Shown here: positions 33,161-46,572 of the stretch, piece by piece | Position numbering within the stretch: position 1 is the stretch's first letter | Layout: each line of letters starts with the position of its first letter | From: Gossypium raimondii | Taxonomy: Eukaryota; Streptophyta; Magnoliopsida; Malvales; Malvaceae | Direction of reading: 5' to 3' | Assembly (NCBI RefSeq): GCF_025698545.1 | Contig: NC_068567.1 | Coordinates: forward strand, 1,302,001 to 1,366,000 | DNA: 64,000 nt | Position numbers and translations under genes: made by a program | The notes under the pieces: model-generated | Told to the model about the DNA's origin: nothing | The model's input: the letters and a program-made list of their open reading frames with translations, nothing else | Databases searched by the model: none

Positions 33161-34976
33161 TAGCTATAAAATTAATATATAAATAATAAAACAAATAAAC
33201 TTTAATTTGGTTTTACAGTTTACACGCACAGTAAATAAAATTTTAATGGGTTAAAATATTATATAAGTCCTTGTAATTTTGTCAATTTAAATTTTAGTGT
33301 TTTTGTTTTTTTTTCAAAATTTTAATTTTTCGGATTTAAAATTGCTAACTCAATTTTAATAGGGTTTTTTTTTTGGTTATGGGACTAACAAGTTAAGTAT
33401 TTTTTAGGTTTAATTGTAAAACTAGGCCTCAAACTATATTGTTTTTCTTACTTAAGTATTTAACTTTTTTATTAAAAGTGGCACATTAACTATAAATTTT
33501 GTCTCGTTTTACCCAAAAACAATATATCAACCAACAAAAACGTGGCACATAACAGTTTGTTATTGGACGTCGTAGACTTTTTTGGATAAAATGAGATGAA
33601 ATTGATAGCTTGAAGATCACTTTTGACCAAAAATAACCTTTAGGTATCAAAGTGGAAAAGTGTATAATTTGGAGGCCAACTTTGTAATTAAAACCTTTTT
33701 TTATTTCAAAATGCCACTTCAACATTTGAAAATAAAAAAATAAAATTAGATGAATTAAATTCTAAATGTACAAAGAGTAGAGTGAATGAAGCAATTTTAA
33801 CCATTTTTCTTTTACACGTATGAAATGATGTCGTTGTTTATGTGTTGACAAGATGAAAGTACTTACAAAGTTCTTCTATTATAAGGACTAGATCAAATTA
33901 ATCCATCTATTATTAAATGGAAAAATTTAATCCATTTGCCGTTATATCAAATAATGTCAAATTGTAATAGAGTTAATATTTATTATTTAAAAGATTATAT
34001 ATTTTTTTTGTAGTTCTACTATAGACAAAAAGATTTTATTGAATCATAAAATTTTTCCAATTTTTTTAATACAAAGTTTTAATTTCAATAATAAATAAAT
34101 TAATTTGATCTAGTCTCTATAATAGAGGAACCTGCTAAGTACTTTTACTGTTTGAGAGGAGAGTAACAAAATATCAACCGTCTCCGAGCGTGTGTTTCAC
34201 GTAGAAGCAAATTATTTATTTTTACTCCTCAACCAGACCTCAAACCAATAAATAAGAGGATAATATATTTTAACATACTCGAAGTGACATCTTCTTATAT
34301 TAGTAATAATACACATATCAATCGAATTAAAGCTCTATCGATAATATTTTTTAGTTTTCTACATAAAAAGAAAGTAATAATTAGAGCAGTAATAAATTTA
34401 AACTTTTCAATGAATCAAAATTTTCTTATTCAATAACAGATCCGATCTGATTGAATTTAAATTTGGATTTGGATAGAATTACCATTTAAATAATAAAACA
34501 ATATTTATTAAAATTAATCATAAATATTTAATATTTAATAAAACAATAATATTTTGAACTCGATTTTTAAACATATCTAGTTTTTAAAAATTCATCAAAA
34601 CCCAAACGAGTATACCCCAGCCTCAACTACGACCTCATTTGAACCCAACAGAAAAAATAAAATAACTTTCACCACAAGCTAAGCTCTACCATAAATAGGA
34701 ACAGAACAAGTGAACCTGGTTAATTTCCTGTATTTCCACATATTCACCAGGCAAGGCAAAAAATATAGAACAATAGTGGTTGTCTTACAATTTTTTTTTA
34801 ATCCCAGTTTATTGCTATGCTATGAATGGATACATGTAGAGATGTACAAGTTATCTATTCTATTCTATCATTTCAACAAACTATATCAAGATGAATGTCT
34901 TGATTTCTATTTTATATTTGATTTCTTTTATCTTTAAATTGATTGTTACCTTTTTTTCGTATTGTCTACAGATTTA
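33161..34976. other. Gene-free spacer between importin and protease genes
   Basis: AT-rich intergenic DNA. It holds one TIR element (33856-34145) and otherwise no readable gene. Phrases such as 'tttaatttggttttacag' and 'aagtccttgtaattttgtcaa' look like decayed interspersed repeats, but no family can be named. Confidence 0.5.
33856..34145. mobile_element. Short TIR element (MITE, about 290 bp)
   Basis: The left end AAGTACTTACAAAGTTCTTC continues through TATTATAAGGACTAGATCAA. The right end TTGATCTAGTCTCTATAATA continues through GAGGAACCTGCTAAGTACTT and is its imperfect complement over about 45 bases. The centre is AT-rich and non-coding. No target-site duplication can be fixed, so the superfamily is unknown. 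Confidence 0.6.
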
Positions 34977-37900
34977 CTAGCAGCCCAAAAAGTGCAGTAA
35001 CGTAGCTAACAAGATCAAAACCGTAATAGACCAGGCATTCAAATGGCAAGCAGAAGAAATGTTTTGGGAACCTACTAAATGCACAGTTCCGGTCCTTTCG
35101 TCCAGCACTTGTATGCTTGAAGAACCTAAAAATAACCATAGAAAAATGTCATGAAATAGGAACACGAAGAACCCTAGATCTCTACAACTGATCATGTGGT
35201 TCTTTATAGCTATAATAGATGCTTCGCTGCTGAAAACCATCAAACACACTAGATAAAAGAATTGTATTCACTCGAAAGTAAAAAACAGAAGTAATTTTGG
35301 AAAATATCTTTTCTTAACGTGAACGAGTTAATAATTGGAGTCTAGGTTTTGCTCCAATCCTTAGTTTTGCTTGAAATACCCATATGGGAGAAGGGATATA
35401 CTTTCTAAGAACCCTCCAACTACATGGAAAAACTTTTAATAAAAATTGAACATACTGATGTCGGACATATACTCGTAAACCGCACTTACATCCTACTCCA
35501 AGTAACATAGGTCGGGAGTATAGATGGAAAATTTGAATATCTTTAAAAGATTGGCATATCTTTATAGAAAGGGCAATGTAACTATCAAAAACATTCTGTT
35601 ATAGTAATACTTATTGAGACACAATCAAGTAAAATAAGTAAAGCAGAATCATCTCTTATAAAACAAAAGAAACAATAATAATACACTGAGATTTATACCA
35701 ATTAGTACAAAATTTATAAAGCAATCGTGAAAGGGAAAGTAACACGATACTCACAATTGTACTCAGTCCATCCAATGGTCTGATTTTCCAAATCATACAA
35801 AACCAGCTTGTTCGAAAGCACTAAATCTGTAAGCAACAAAACAAAGTTCCATGGAAAATTCAAATTACTCTAATTTCAGCAAATACTATTGCATCTTACG
35901 GTCTAATAAAATCAATGCTACACGGTACACACTCAAGAATTCCATTTAGTATTCACTTGGATTTGATGAGTAAAACCTTTTTAATCCAAGTTATAAAAAT
36001 AACCAATCATTCAGGACAACCTAAAAAAACATGTCTGAAAAGGGCATGGTAAAAAGGTATTTTTAATGATAATTTAAAAGAATAAGCAACAAAATATTTT
36101 CGCACTGTAATATAAAGGACATCTAATGTCAAGGGGTATATGTTTCTTTAAGAATTATGATGAGTTTTGGATTCGCTGGATTTCGCACATTTTGGCCATA
36201 GAATCTTATTTTAGGTTTTACTTATGTCAGACATATAGTTTTAAGATTTGGCTTAAAGCATCTTGAAAGTTTTCTATCTGAGCTGTTCTGAAAGTCTGTA
36301 CACGACATTTTTCAATAAATGGAGCATGCTTAAGAGATTTTTAGACAATCATTATTCTCAATGGGATTGAGTGAGGAAACCCTAGTAGTGTGAAGCCGAT
36401 AGTTTCATTAATTCAATGCAAGCCCTCCTAGCTGAGAGTAATATTAAGGCAGATACAAAATTCATGTTATTTACTTAAGCAACAGGGACTAAATCTACAT
36501 TAAGTCATGTTATTCTCAGTTGGAAAATAGGTCTTTAATTCTGACATAATAAAAAGTAGGTTTGGAAGGCATACCTCCCAAAAGGGTCATATTCTTTCGA
36601 TCCCTGGATTGCATTCCACTGTTTTGCCATCCAATGCACCACAACCCATTCTGCACAAATCCATTCTTGTAAATATCAATTTATGCAAACTCTACATGTT
36701 TTATACTTTAGATTTAACCATGCAACATAAATAATCCTAATATGCAGTAATTGTTAAAATTATAAATATTCTGAAGAACCTGTAAGACACTATAGATTTA
36801 ATCACATGGCATAAAGAATCCTAATATGTAGTAATTGTTAAAATTATACTTCTGGTCTGCATTCAAAAACATTGTAGTTCCCAAATAAAACCTATTTAAA
36901 ATTCATTGAACCTAATCTAATAGTTACATGTTGAGCCAAAGACCAGGTAAATGTTACACAAGGGGCCCTTAAATAGTAGCAAAACTAAAGACTTTCCTAA
37001 ATTAAAATTAGACCAAGGAAGAGAAAAGGCAAGTGTTTTGAAAGATTTCTTCACACAAGCATAAAGCATAGTCCAAATTGAATGGAGATACAAATATTTA
37101 TTTCATCAGAACATACAGATACGGCCACCATTCATAATAAAGATTCTAAATTTCTGCAGTGAAACATACTTACATAGGGGAATAGGTACTCATGTGGATA
37201 AACCTTCAGAGTAACTGAATTTTCAAAATGAAAAGTGACATTTGGAAATGCCTGATCAAGACTGCAAGAAAATAAATACATGTAAATAAAATTGTTCCTT
37301 GACAAACTAGGAATTAAAATAGGTGTACCATATAGAACTCAGTATATGAGTCATTTACTCCAGTTAATCTGGCCAATGGGAGCGGAGCAAAAGATTGTAT
37401 TCAGAACATTTGGAAGGGGAAAAGAGAGCCAAGCACTAACACTAGCGTCATCAAGAAATATATAGCTAGAAATAAAATTTGAATCAATAACCATTAAGAA
37501 ATGTACTAATGGCATACAATTTCCTTGATCAGAAAATTTTATTAGAAACATCTAAAAGGCAGGTTCAAGCCAGCACAAAGGAAGCAAGCACAAACTATTA
37601 CTACAGAAAAATTAATTGAAAATTGAAACACAAACCAAAACAAAATGCGAAGTGCAAAAATCTGATAAAAATATTCCCACAATAAGATTAGGATGCCACA
37701 TAAAATTTAGTTACTTAAAGAAATTTAAGATAAGAAACAAATGAAAAAAAATCCAAATTTAAGCATGATAAACATTTTCAAAGAAGCAACAAGAGGGGGA
37801 TGTACATAGGTGCTCAAAGGTCACAATTGCTATATCCCATGTTTCATACCTCTTAGAGTACTGAAAACATGTATATTCATCATGAATAGTTTGAAGCTTC

Positions 37901-40671
37901 AAATCAGGCTGCCGAGAAAGTATCTAACCAGAGATTAAAAAGGAAAAAAATGTAACACTTTAGCAGACTGAAGTGAAACCATCTGAAATATATAAACCAA
38001 ATTTATATCACATACCTTACTAACTAATGGTTCATAAACCATTTCTGGGAGATAAGCTAAGGTTGTTCCACTGTCTATTATTACCCCTTGTCGGTCTCCT
38101 GAATCGAAAATATCTGGCGTAAAACTTAGGAAATCATGACCAACTTGAACTGCTGTCATATTGACATTGTAATGTGGCCTGAAATTTCACATAACAAGAT
38201 TGAGTTCAATGTACAGAATCATGTGCATAAGTGAATAAGCTGACAATCTCAAAAGATTGATTATCAAAATCATGAAAATGAGCCAATTAAATATTGTATG
38301 CTGGAGAAGCTAGTCTACGATCCAGACAATACCAATGTGTTGCTGACCTAAACAATGGTTTTAAGCCATAAAGAATTTCAGATGTAGTAAGTGAACAATT
38401 TCATGCAGCATTTCACAAGAGAGCATTTCCAGAATTTGACCACTTCAACTATGTTAAAAAAATTTGTTGACCAAAACAGAAAAAAGTTTAACAACACACT
38501 ATCTCATTCAATCCACTCAGGCAAATGATTCTCCATGAACGGTGATACTTTCCTTGAAAAACTAATGTAGTTTTATAACACAATGCTAAACTAAACCAAA
38601 TCAATGAAAAATAAAATATCAGCAAGTGAAAACATTGATGCTAAAGTACAAGCAATGATATTCACCAAAGATGTCACATACTGATTTGGTACCAATGGGG
38701 TCATATTAACTTTTGGTCGCACAACATGCCCAATAGCAAAGATACCGCCTCCATTAACCCCATCTAAGCAGTGAGCAAACATATTTTTCACTTTTCCAGA
38801 TGAAGCAAGCTGGGAAATCATTGATGAATTAGCTTTTCCAAAACCAAGTATTCCATCAAGTGATTCTTCATTAGATGAACCTAGATTCCCTGATTGTGTA
38901 GCACCACACCTATGAAAAAAGAAAGGTAGAGTAACCATAAAATACCTTTAAAAAAAGGAGAACAAAACAGCAAAAATACGCATACTTTACGAACACAATT
39001 TGTAAGTTACATATGCAAAAGCATTCATTAACCCAGGCATGTTTGAAACTAAAGTAATCTCATGACATGATTCTGAAGAACCCTGAAAGGGGTATACGGT
39101 TCAAACAAAATCTCACAAAACAAACTAATCGGGAAAGTACGTGGAGCACTAAAGAACTTAGATTCACTTTTCAAAAACTTTTTCTACTTTTCAGGAATAA
39201 TTTGTAAATGGTTCTTAAAATCTAGATGACTATAATGTTATGCCGCCTAGAAAGGAAACATAAGAACTTTGAATTTTAAAATTAAAGAGATTAACTTGTA
39301 ATGATATCAGCAGTAGTTACACATGCAAGTTCGAATATTTAGCAATGAGGTGCATAGAAAGTTATAAGTTCAGAATTTAAAAGCTAACACAGTACCACAT
39401 GTAGCACAACTATGAATTAGAGAAGAGTATGAGAAGGATTGACGACTCACCCAAAAATAACACTTCCATTTGCAGATGAGGTCTTCAAATCACCAGACAC
39501 TCGATCATATAGCACAATGTCATTTACAAAGTATCCAGCAGTGGAACTCCCATCTCCATATATCTCAAGATAGGGACAAGACATATTAGCCGTACAACCA
39601 GCCAGTGGACCTCCATTTATGGCATAACAAAAATCTTGATCACATGAAACCAACTTGCCAGTGGCAGAGTCCTCAATATTGTACAAAGTAAGATCCATCT
39701 GTAACCATAGCATATAAAGTAAAACAAAAAACAATCAAATGTGATAAATATACCAAGAATTTAGGACAATCTTTAGCAGTTAGTTGTCACCCTAATAACA
39801 TATTTGGCTATAAAAGCGCAATGAATATTTTTGAGAAATTGAACTTCAAAAGCAACTCATTGTTACTTTCAACTTTTACTGTTTAAGTTTGAATACAAAA
39901 ACAAATAACTATTTTCCCAGAATTTTATCAATCTTTATATAATTCAATCATTTAGCGTAATTTTACTTCCAGCCAGGTGTTACTTTAAGAACCAAAGATT
40001 AAAAGTAAGCAAAATATAATAAGTAAAAGCCATAACCAAATAAAGCTTAATGAAAACACAAAAAGAATGATAAAAAAAAAAGGGGAAGACTTACACCAAG
40101 AGAGCTTCTTCTGGGGCATTCTTTACATTGAATACAATTAACCCACATTATATCACTTCCCGTATCTACTTGCACATAGTAATCCTTTGAAGGTGTTCCT
40201 ATCCCTATTCTAGCATAATAAAGCCTACAAAAAAATAATAACCATTTAAACACACGCGCACACACACAAACACAAACTTTGTTTAAAAAAAAATCAATTT
40301 TAGTACGAACTTAGCAAGCTGAATAATTAAAAGAAGAATTAATGAAACACTGACCCAAGCTAATTCGAATTCCATACAAACATAGCGAATTCAATGATTG
40401 AAAGAAGGGGAAAAAAATGGAACACTTACCCAAGACCGTCGGGTCGACCGGAACCACCCAAGGGAAGATCAACACCAGCGAGGATCCGGACTTGACGAAC
40501 GCTGTCGTGGACTTTTAAGTCAACGATCGAACGTTGACTGCCAGCGAATTTGTATTTAACATGAATAACACCCCAACTGAGAACTCTGGTTATTGAAGAA
40601 GAAACTACTAGAAAGCCAATTAGAAGAAGAAGAAGCGAATAGTGAGAGCTAATAACTCCTCGAAGAATCAT
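34977..40671 (-). CDS. Aspartic protease, A36/A39-like, probably GPI-anchored (10 exons)
   Basis: An A1 pepsin-type peptidase. Exons from the start: 40430-40671, 40095-40224, 39451-39698, 38682-38909, 38016-38178, 37850-37923, 37174-37261, 36575-36650, 35755-35826, 34977-35125. All introns are GT..AG, and 1470 nt gives 489 aa plus stop. A signal peptide is clear (residues ~10-30, SLLLLLIGFLVVSSS). The first catalytic motif is VDTGSDIMWVNC with Asp101, the second VIIDSGTTLAYLP with Asp318. The flap region YGDGSSTAGYFV and the segment FAHCLDGVNGGGIFAIGHVV are characteristic of the Arabidopsis A36/A39 group, which are GPI-anchored proteases active in pollen and ovule. The C-terminal hydrophobic tail (SITVLILLATLLHFLGC) after a small-residue stretch fits a GPI signal. 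The expression site is not shown by the sequence. Confidence 0.94.
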
Positions 40672-42129
40672 AGCTTAAGCTTTAATGGAAAATCGAAATT
40701 GAAATTAACAAAAAAAAATCCTTATTTTTTTATTCAGAGCTATTTTCATATTGAAAAAAAAGGGGAAATTGCTTTTTAAAGTGGGAAAAAAAGAAGGTCC
40801 ATTTTCAAGTCTATGAAAAGCTTTGAGACGATCTTGTGTTTGTGTGGGGGAGAGAAAGTGGGACCCAATAAATTGGTTCCTTAAACTCGAATCTTATTAT
40901 CTAATGGGTAAATTTTTACTCAAGTCCCTGTATTTTGATAAGCTTTAATATTTCATCCCTACGCATAAAAAGTAAAAAGATAGTTTTTTTAGTTTTCTTG
41001 TGGTGAAAATATGCCATAGGTCCTTAATCTTCGTAAATTTTTAATTTATTTCCTATATTTTTATTTCCATAATTTTAATCATTGTACTTTTCGTATTTCA
41101 AAATTAAGGTCCAAATAACAGTGCTAATTTTTTTGTAAACTTGTTAGTGTGAAAATTTGAAATTAAAAAATATTCACTTGGTAACAATATAACTAAGAAA
41201 ATGAGTTGTAATATGACATATTTTAATTTTTATTATTTAAAAATTTTAATCCGAGTTACATAATTATTATTTTTATGTCAATTTTATTTATTATCAAATA
41301 CATTTATTAAGTTCATAGTAGAGGTATTCATCGATTAAGACGAGTCGAGATTAGGTTTATATTTTGGTTAAATTCGCTATTAGTTTATGTATTTTATGAA
41401 AGTGGTTGATTTAATCTTTGTAATTTAATTTGATTATTTTTAGTATTTATATTTTTCAAATTTTAAAATTTCAGCCGTCGCCAATTTATAACTATTCATT
41501 AAGTTATTTCCAAAATTTGATACGACATTACTATATGTGTAATATAATTTTAGCTTATTATTTCTACATATTATTTACTAAAATTCATCTAATGGATTAA
41601 ATATTGTTAGCGTCAAGACTGTAATTTCAAATTTTCAAAAGTGTAGTGACTTGGAATGATCCATTTGGAGAAATAGACTAAATTAATAAATGTACGCATA
41701 GTACATACTTAGTAACTGAAATTAATCAAACGGATTTTAACTGCTACTATTTGGTTTAGAACTAAAATTTTAAATTTCGAAACATATAGGGTCTAAAATT
41801 GACTAATATAAAATATAAATAGACTAAAATTGACCAACTTAAAGTAGTGAGATTATATTCACAACTTTCTTAAAGTATAAGAACTAAACTAGTGACAATA
41901 TCACAATAGAGTCCATGTTGCATTCGGCCGTCGAACTGACCCAATTATTTTTATAATCAATGTTTTCTAAATCAAACCGATTAGACTACAAATTCGCAGG
42001 TCCAACAAGTCAAATTAAAAAATTATTAAAAATTCAAAAAAGAATAAAAATCCCGATTTGTATCGATTTCAAATCTACCAGTTCAAAATCACTTTTCAGA
42101 CCAATACCCTGATCGGTCCAATCCAATTC
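40672..42129. other. Promoter side of protease gene and AT-rich spacer
   Basis: No gene is seen. The part adjacent to 40671 is the protease leader and promoter. From about 40900 on there are phrases typical of decayed dispersed repeats (for example 'aagtccctgtattttgat'). No element boundary could be fixed. Confidence 0.45.
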
Positions 42130-42560
42130 AAACAACACTTTTGTTATCCACCCGTCCCAGAAAATAACTAGTGACGGTATCCACCGACTCTGTTTATAAC
42201 AGAGTTCGAATATCATAGTCTCCAAGTCACGTATGGGCTATTGAACCAACCCGGTAAGAACACCCGACTCGGTAGGAAAATAGTGACGATATTTATAACC
42301 TAGGCCGAATATCATATGGGTTGTCCACTCGTCCCGAAACATAACTAGTGACCATATCACAATAGAGTCCGAGTCACATATGAGCTATCAACCCGACCCG
42401 GTAAGAAACTAGTGACGATGTTTATAACCGAGTCCGAATATCATACGGGTTATCCACTTGATCCAGTAGGAAACTAGTGAAACGATAGTAGTAGAATCTG
42501 AGTCACATATGGGCTATCAACCCGACCCGGTAAAATCCGAGTAACATAGTGATTAATCAA
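42130..42560. repeat. Degenerate tandem repeat, about three irregular units
   Basis: Two phrases recur in order. GTTATCCAC/GTTGTCCACTCGTCCC-type occurs near 42136, 42320 and 42448. ATGGGCTAT..AACC(C)GACCCGGTAAGAA-type occurs near 42232, 42380 and 42505. They are joined by ACTAGTGACGAT and CCGAATATCATA. The unit is about 125-185 bases and the copies differ by insertions. No coding capacity. Confidence 0.65.
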
Positions 42561-42837
42561 ATATCAAATGCCATAGAAAAATAATGAATATGATTCCAAG
42601 ATATCAAGTTCTCAACATACAATAATACAATGTGTAAAAAAAAAAAAAAACATGGCTGCCTCCAAGTTTCTTTGACCCGAAGACAATAATTTAACCATAT
42701 AAAACGATATTGTTCGGTAATAAAGAATCCCGAAACACGTATCCTTCGAGAAAACACAAAAACAAACGATCGAAATGAATTGAATAACCATGGGAAGGTC
42801 TCGACGACATTGTACACTTTTCAGAATAAATGATACC

Positions 42838-44805
42838 TCACCTAGAGCAGCAAGAGAAATTTTGGGTTTGCTTCGAAGCATCGGTTTCGGTTTTAGTAAG
42901 GCTTACCCGATTGACGGTTAATTCGGCTTTATAAGTATCCGAGTTTAGTACTTTCCGGCTGACGTTGTTGTAAATCTCTCGTATAACAAGCTCGAACGCT
43001 TTCTTGACGTTCGTCGAGTCTAAAGCAGATGTCTCCATGAAGAACAAATCATGTTCTTCGGCTAGGGCTTTGCCTTCTTCAACACTCACGTCTCGAATAG
43101 TTTCAAGGTCGCATTTGTTGCCTACCAACATCCTTGCTACCGTCGTATCAGAATGCACTGCACAGAAGGTTTTAAGTGAGCAGAATCCTGATCATAAAAC
43201 CAGACAGAATAGAAGCAATCGACTCTAATTACTGAACACAAGAATTTACAGAAATTGGAAATTCAAGTTTAATAAATCTATATCCGAAAAGGTGCATTAT
43301 CTACCAAAAGGCAATACAATTTAAGAAACTTGCAACAAGTTCAAAAAAATCAAGAAAACCGAAAACAGAGTCCAACCATAATGTCAGGTTGGGTTTTAAT
43401 TGAATGTGGCTCGGTTTCGATCTGAGCAATACTAGAATGTATTCTATTCGGGTTGTGTACTCAATGTGGCTTCTTTTCAGCTCGGTTAATAACGGAATGC
43501 ATTTTACAATGTTTTTAGAACCGGACCAGTGATTGAACCGGTCAAGCCACCGTTCGCTAGTTCAACCAGTATAATTGAAAATTATATATTTAAAAATAAA
43601 AATCCAGTTCAATCAGTTCAACCGGTTTTTAGCCAGTTCAAATGTTCCATACCGATTCCCAATCCAACCAACTCAGTACCATTCACCGGACAGGTACCCC
43701 GGCCAGTCCTATCTGGTTCAAACATCATTGGCATTTTGTTTGACTCAAGTTTTTATTGAATTCAATTCAGTTTTGACCCTAGAAATAATTGAAAGTATTC
43801 AATTCAGGCCAATTCGATTATCGATAGTGTTCGGTTTGGTATCTATTATGTTGTTACGGACCACATTCCGATCAATTTGATAAAAACACACGATACTATG
43901 TCGTATTAACTGTAATCTTTTTTCCAAAACCTATATTCTACTAGTCCCTTGCCACCTTTTCTCTATTTTCTTTTAGGTAACATTTTGTAATGGCTCTTTT
44001 CAGCTTTATACTAACCCTTTTTTCTTTGAGAATTCATCTCAAAGTTTTCTATCAAGTCCGAATTACTACAAGTAGAATTAAACATCACGAAATTTACTCA
44101 ATGTGAGACTCTAACCGGGCAGATCCGATGCCTCAACTTGGCCTCATTGCCAGCTTTCTACTAACTTAAAGCCTTACATTACAATCATTTTTCAGCATCA
44201 AATCCAATACTTTTTAAACCACAATCATCAGTGGAATCAACAAATCAAAGATAGAATCTTTAAAAACAACCCTAAAATTTTCAATGAATCTTCTCATAAA
44301 GCTTCATTTTTTTGACCTAAAACCACCAAATCAAATACTAAAATCCAATAATAACCTTAAAGTTCCATATATATATAGTCAATCTATAATCAACATTAAG
44401 AAAAACCCAAATTGAAAATCAAAAACTAAGGAAAGGGTCTCTAGAAAAAAGCAGCAAAAACTTACTTTTGAGTTCATCAAGCCAACGGCCGACACTATCG
44501 AAGGTAGTTCTACGGCTAATATCATAAACAATAAGAGCACCGACGGCACCTCTGTAATAAGCTGAAGTGACGGCACGGAACCTTTCTTGGCCGGCGGTGT
44601 CCCAAATCTGAGCTTTGACTTCTTTACCATCAATTCCCATGCTTTGCGTCTGGAACTCCACGCCGATGGTGGCTTTTGAATGTGGGTTGAACTCGTTACG
44701 AGCGTAGCGGGATAAGAGGTTGGATTTGCCGACTGCGGAGTCTCCGATTATGACTATTTTGAAAAGGTATTCTTCTCCGCCGGAATCGTCGTCGGAGTCC
44801 GACAT
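42838..44805 (-). CDS. Rab GTPase, RABA5-like (2 exons)
   Basis: A small GTPase of the plant RABA (Rab11) clade, which acts in trans-Golgi, endosome and plasma-membrane traffic. Exons are 44466-44805 and 42838-43157. Exon 1 ends after one base of codon 114, and GT..AG splicing gives 660 nt, or 219 aa plus stop. The nucleotide-binding motifs are complete: GDSAVGKSN (P-loop, Lys27, Ser28), switch I Thr46 ([12 protein letters not shown]), WDTAGQE (Gln73), NKCD (127-130) and ETSAL (155-159). The C-terminus ends NFSCCSR with Cys216 and Cys217, the geranylgeranyl acceptors. The acidic start [16 protein letters not shown] and the overall match favour RABA5 (ARA4/RABA5c-like), a group with a two-exon structure. 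No defect seen. Confidence 0.95.
43505..43730. repeat. Repeat-like block in the Rab intron
   Basis: Part of the 1308-base Rab intron (43158-44465) is unlike the rest. It contains many GGTTCAACCGG/GAACCGGTC-type words, including ACCGGACCAGTGATTGAACC near the left and CCGGCCAGTCCTATCTGGTTC near the right. These are weakly inverted. It is probably a decayed TIR insertion. Confidence 0.35.
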
Positions 44806-45790
44806 GATTTCGCCGTTGCGGTGAGGGGCTTTTCTTGGTGTTTAAGACAAGCACGAAGGAAATTAAAGAAAAAAAAAAGGAAATAAAGACAAGGGGATGG
44901 TATGGAAACTTCTAACATAAGCTCAAAATAATAATAATAATATAAACTTAGGAAAAGCTGCCAAAATGCGAGTCGTTAGATTATGTGTAAGCGAATTCCA
45001 ACCGTTGAATTTTAACTTTAGAAACAATAAACTTTCGCACTCGTCGTTGAATTTGAGTTATAGTTAGCCTGAATATTGTTATTAATGGAGGACGACGTAA
45101 GTTTAAGTATATTAAAATATATTATCTTTCTATTTATGAGTTGAAGAGAGACTACGAGTCAATGGCGGAGCCAAGAGAGGCAATATACAATTTAACTCTA
45201 TCCCAGCCACTGCCATGGGTAGTTCTAGACGGTATTATATCAAAAAAACTTAAATACGATCAGAACCTACAATAGAAAGTAGCTAAACATTTTCAATATT
45301 ATTTTTTTAAAATTTTATAGTATTGTGTATTTATTGAAATATGTTATAGTCATTTGTTAATTTATTTTACATTTTTTCAACATTTCATAAATAAAATAAT
45401 TTTGGAAAGTGCAAAAACTCTAATGCGGAGTTTACATATTATATATATATATAAAAAGTAACTTACTTTGTAAACATTTGAAAAGTGGATTTAATTATTG
45501 GCTGAGCCAAAACTCAATTTTAAAAGAAATTTAGACTTGACTTGGCCTATCCAAATAATCAATATCACTATCCAAAGTAAAATAATTTGCAAAAGGTTAA
45601 ATTACATAATGTGTAAATGTTAAAAAGTTGAATCTTTTGGAATCAAGACTAAATTGATAAAATGTATAAATGTTGAGAGTTAAAATTACCATTATGCTAA
45701 TTTTAAAAGAGAAATTTACTATTGTAGTTTACCTTTTCTTTATCGCGATATGTCCTTGACCTTTAGAAAATATGTCAAAAGTCTGTCCTT
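44806..45790. other. Rab promoter side and spacer
   Basis: The first ~100 bases hold the Rab leader. The rest is AT-rich with no gene, no clear promoter element and no element boundary that I can support. Confidence 0.4.
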
Positions 45791-46572
45791 AGGAAGATAA
45801 CCAATGACAGTGAGTGGGCTTAGGCGAGGCCCATTAATTGTCCCAATTTATTCGACAGAATCCAGATCTCTCGGCTCAAAATGAGACAAAAGCGAAATGA
45901 ATGAAGATTTTTACAATTATTATTTTTCCTCTTTATATGATTTTTAATATAAAATTATTTTTAAAAAAGGTACTCAATTTGGAAACTTTTTTCACATTGG
46001 TTTTTGAAATTTTTGTTTTTTACATTAGTCCTATAAATCGGCAGTTTTTTTTTAAATTAGTCCATGAACTTTAATTTCATAAAAATCCTTTTTTTTTAAA
46101 AATATCCCTTAAAATTATATATTTTTAATCATTTTTCAATTGCTTTGATGTTCGATCAACTCGGGAGAACAACTACACAACAAGTCACTCTAAAATAGTG
46201 TTGTTCCTATTTAGGTCACCCTATTTTTTTTTGTCATTTAGTCACTCTAATTAAGATAATTGCTCAAATTGGTCACCGTTGTTAAAAATTTTGTTAATCT
46301 GCTAACGGAATGTAAATGTGGCATTTTTTTTACTTTTGGCTAAAGCTATGGACCTCTTTGTAATTAATCTAGAATACTTTTTTTTTGGTTTATTTACAAC
46401 ATAAAAACTACGTTTGTAGCATTTCTCTTTTTCCTTCTTCTTATTTGTTTTATATGAAAAGTAACAAAGGGAAATGGTGATAGTTTTGACTCTTTTAAAA
46501 CAATCCAATCCCACTTTCATCCTTAACTTGACATCCTGGTCACCGTTTCTCTTGTCTTGGTTCCAGCATTGA

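Noticed and set aside
42130-42560. CRISPR-like regular repeats
   Set aside because: The units are long, irregular and eukaryotic in context. There are no spacers of constant length and no cas genes.
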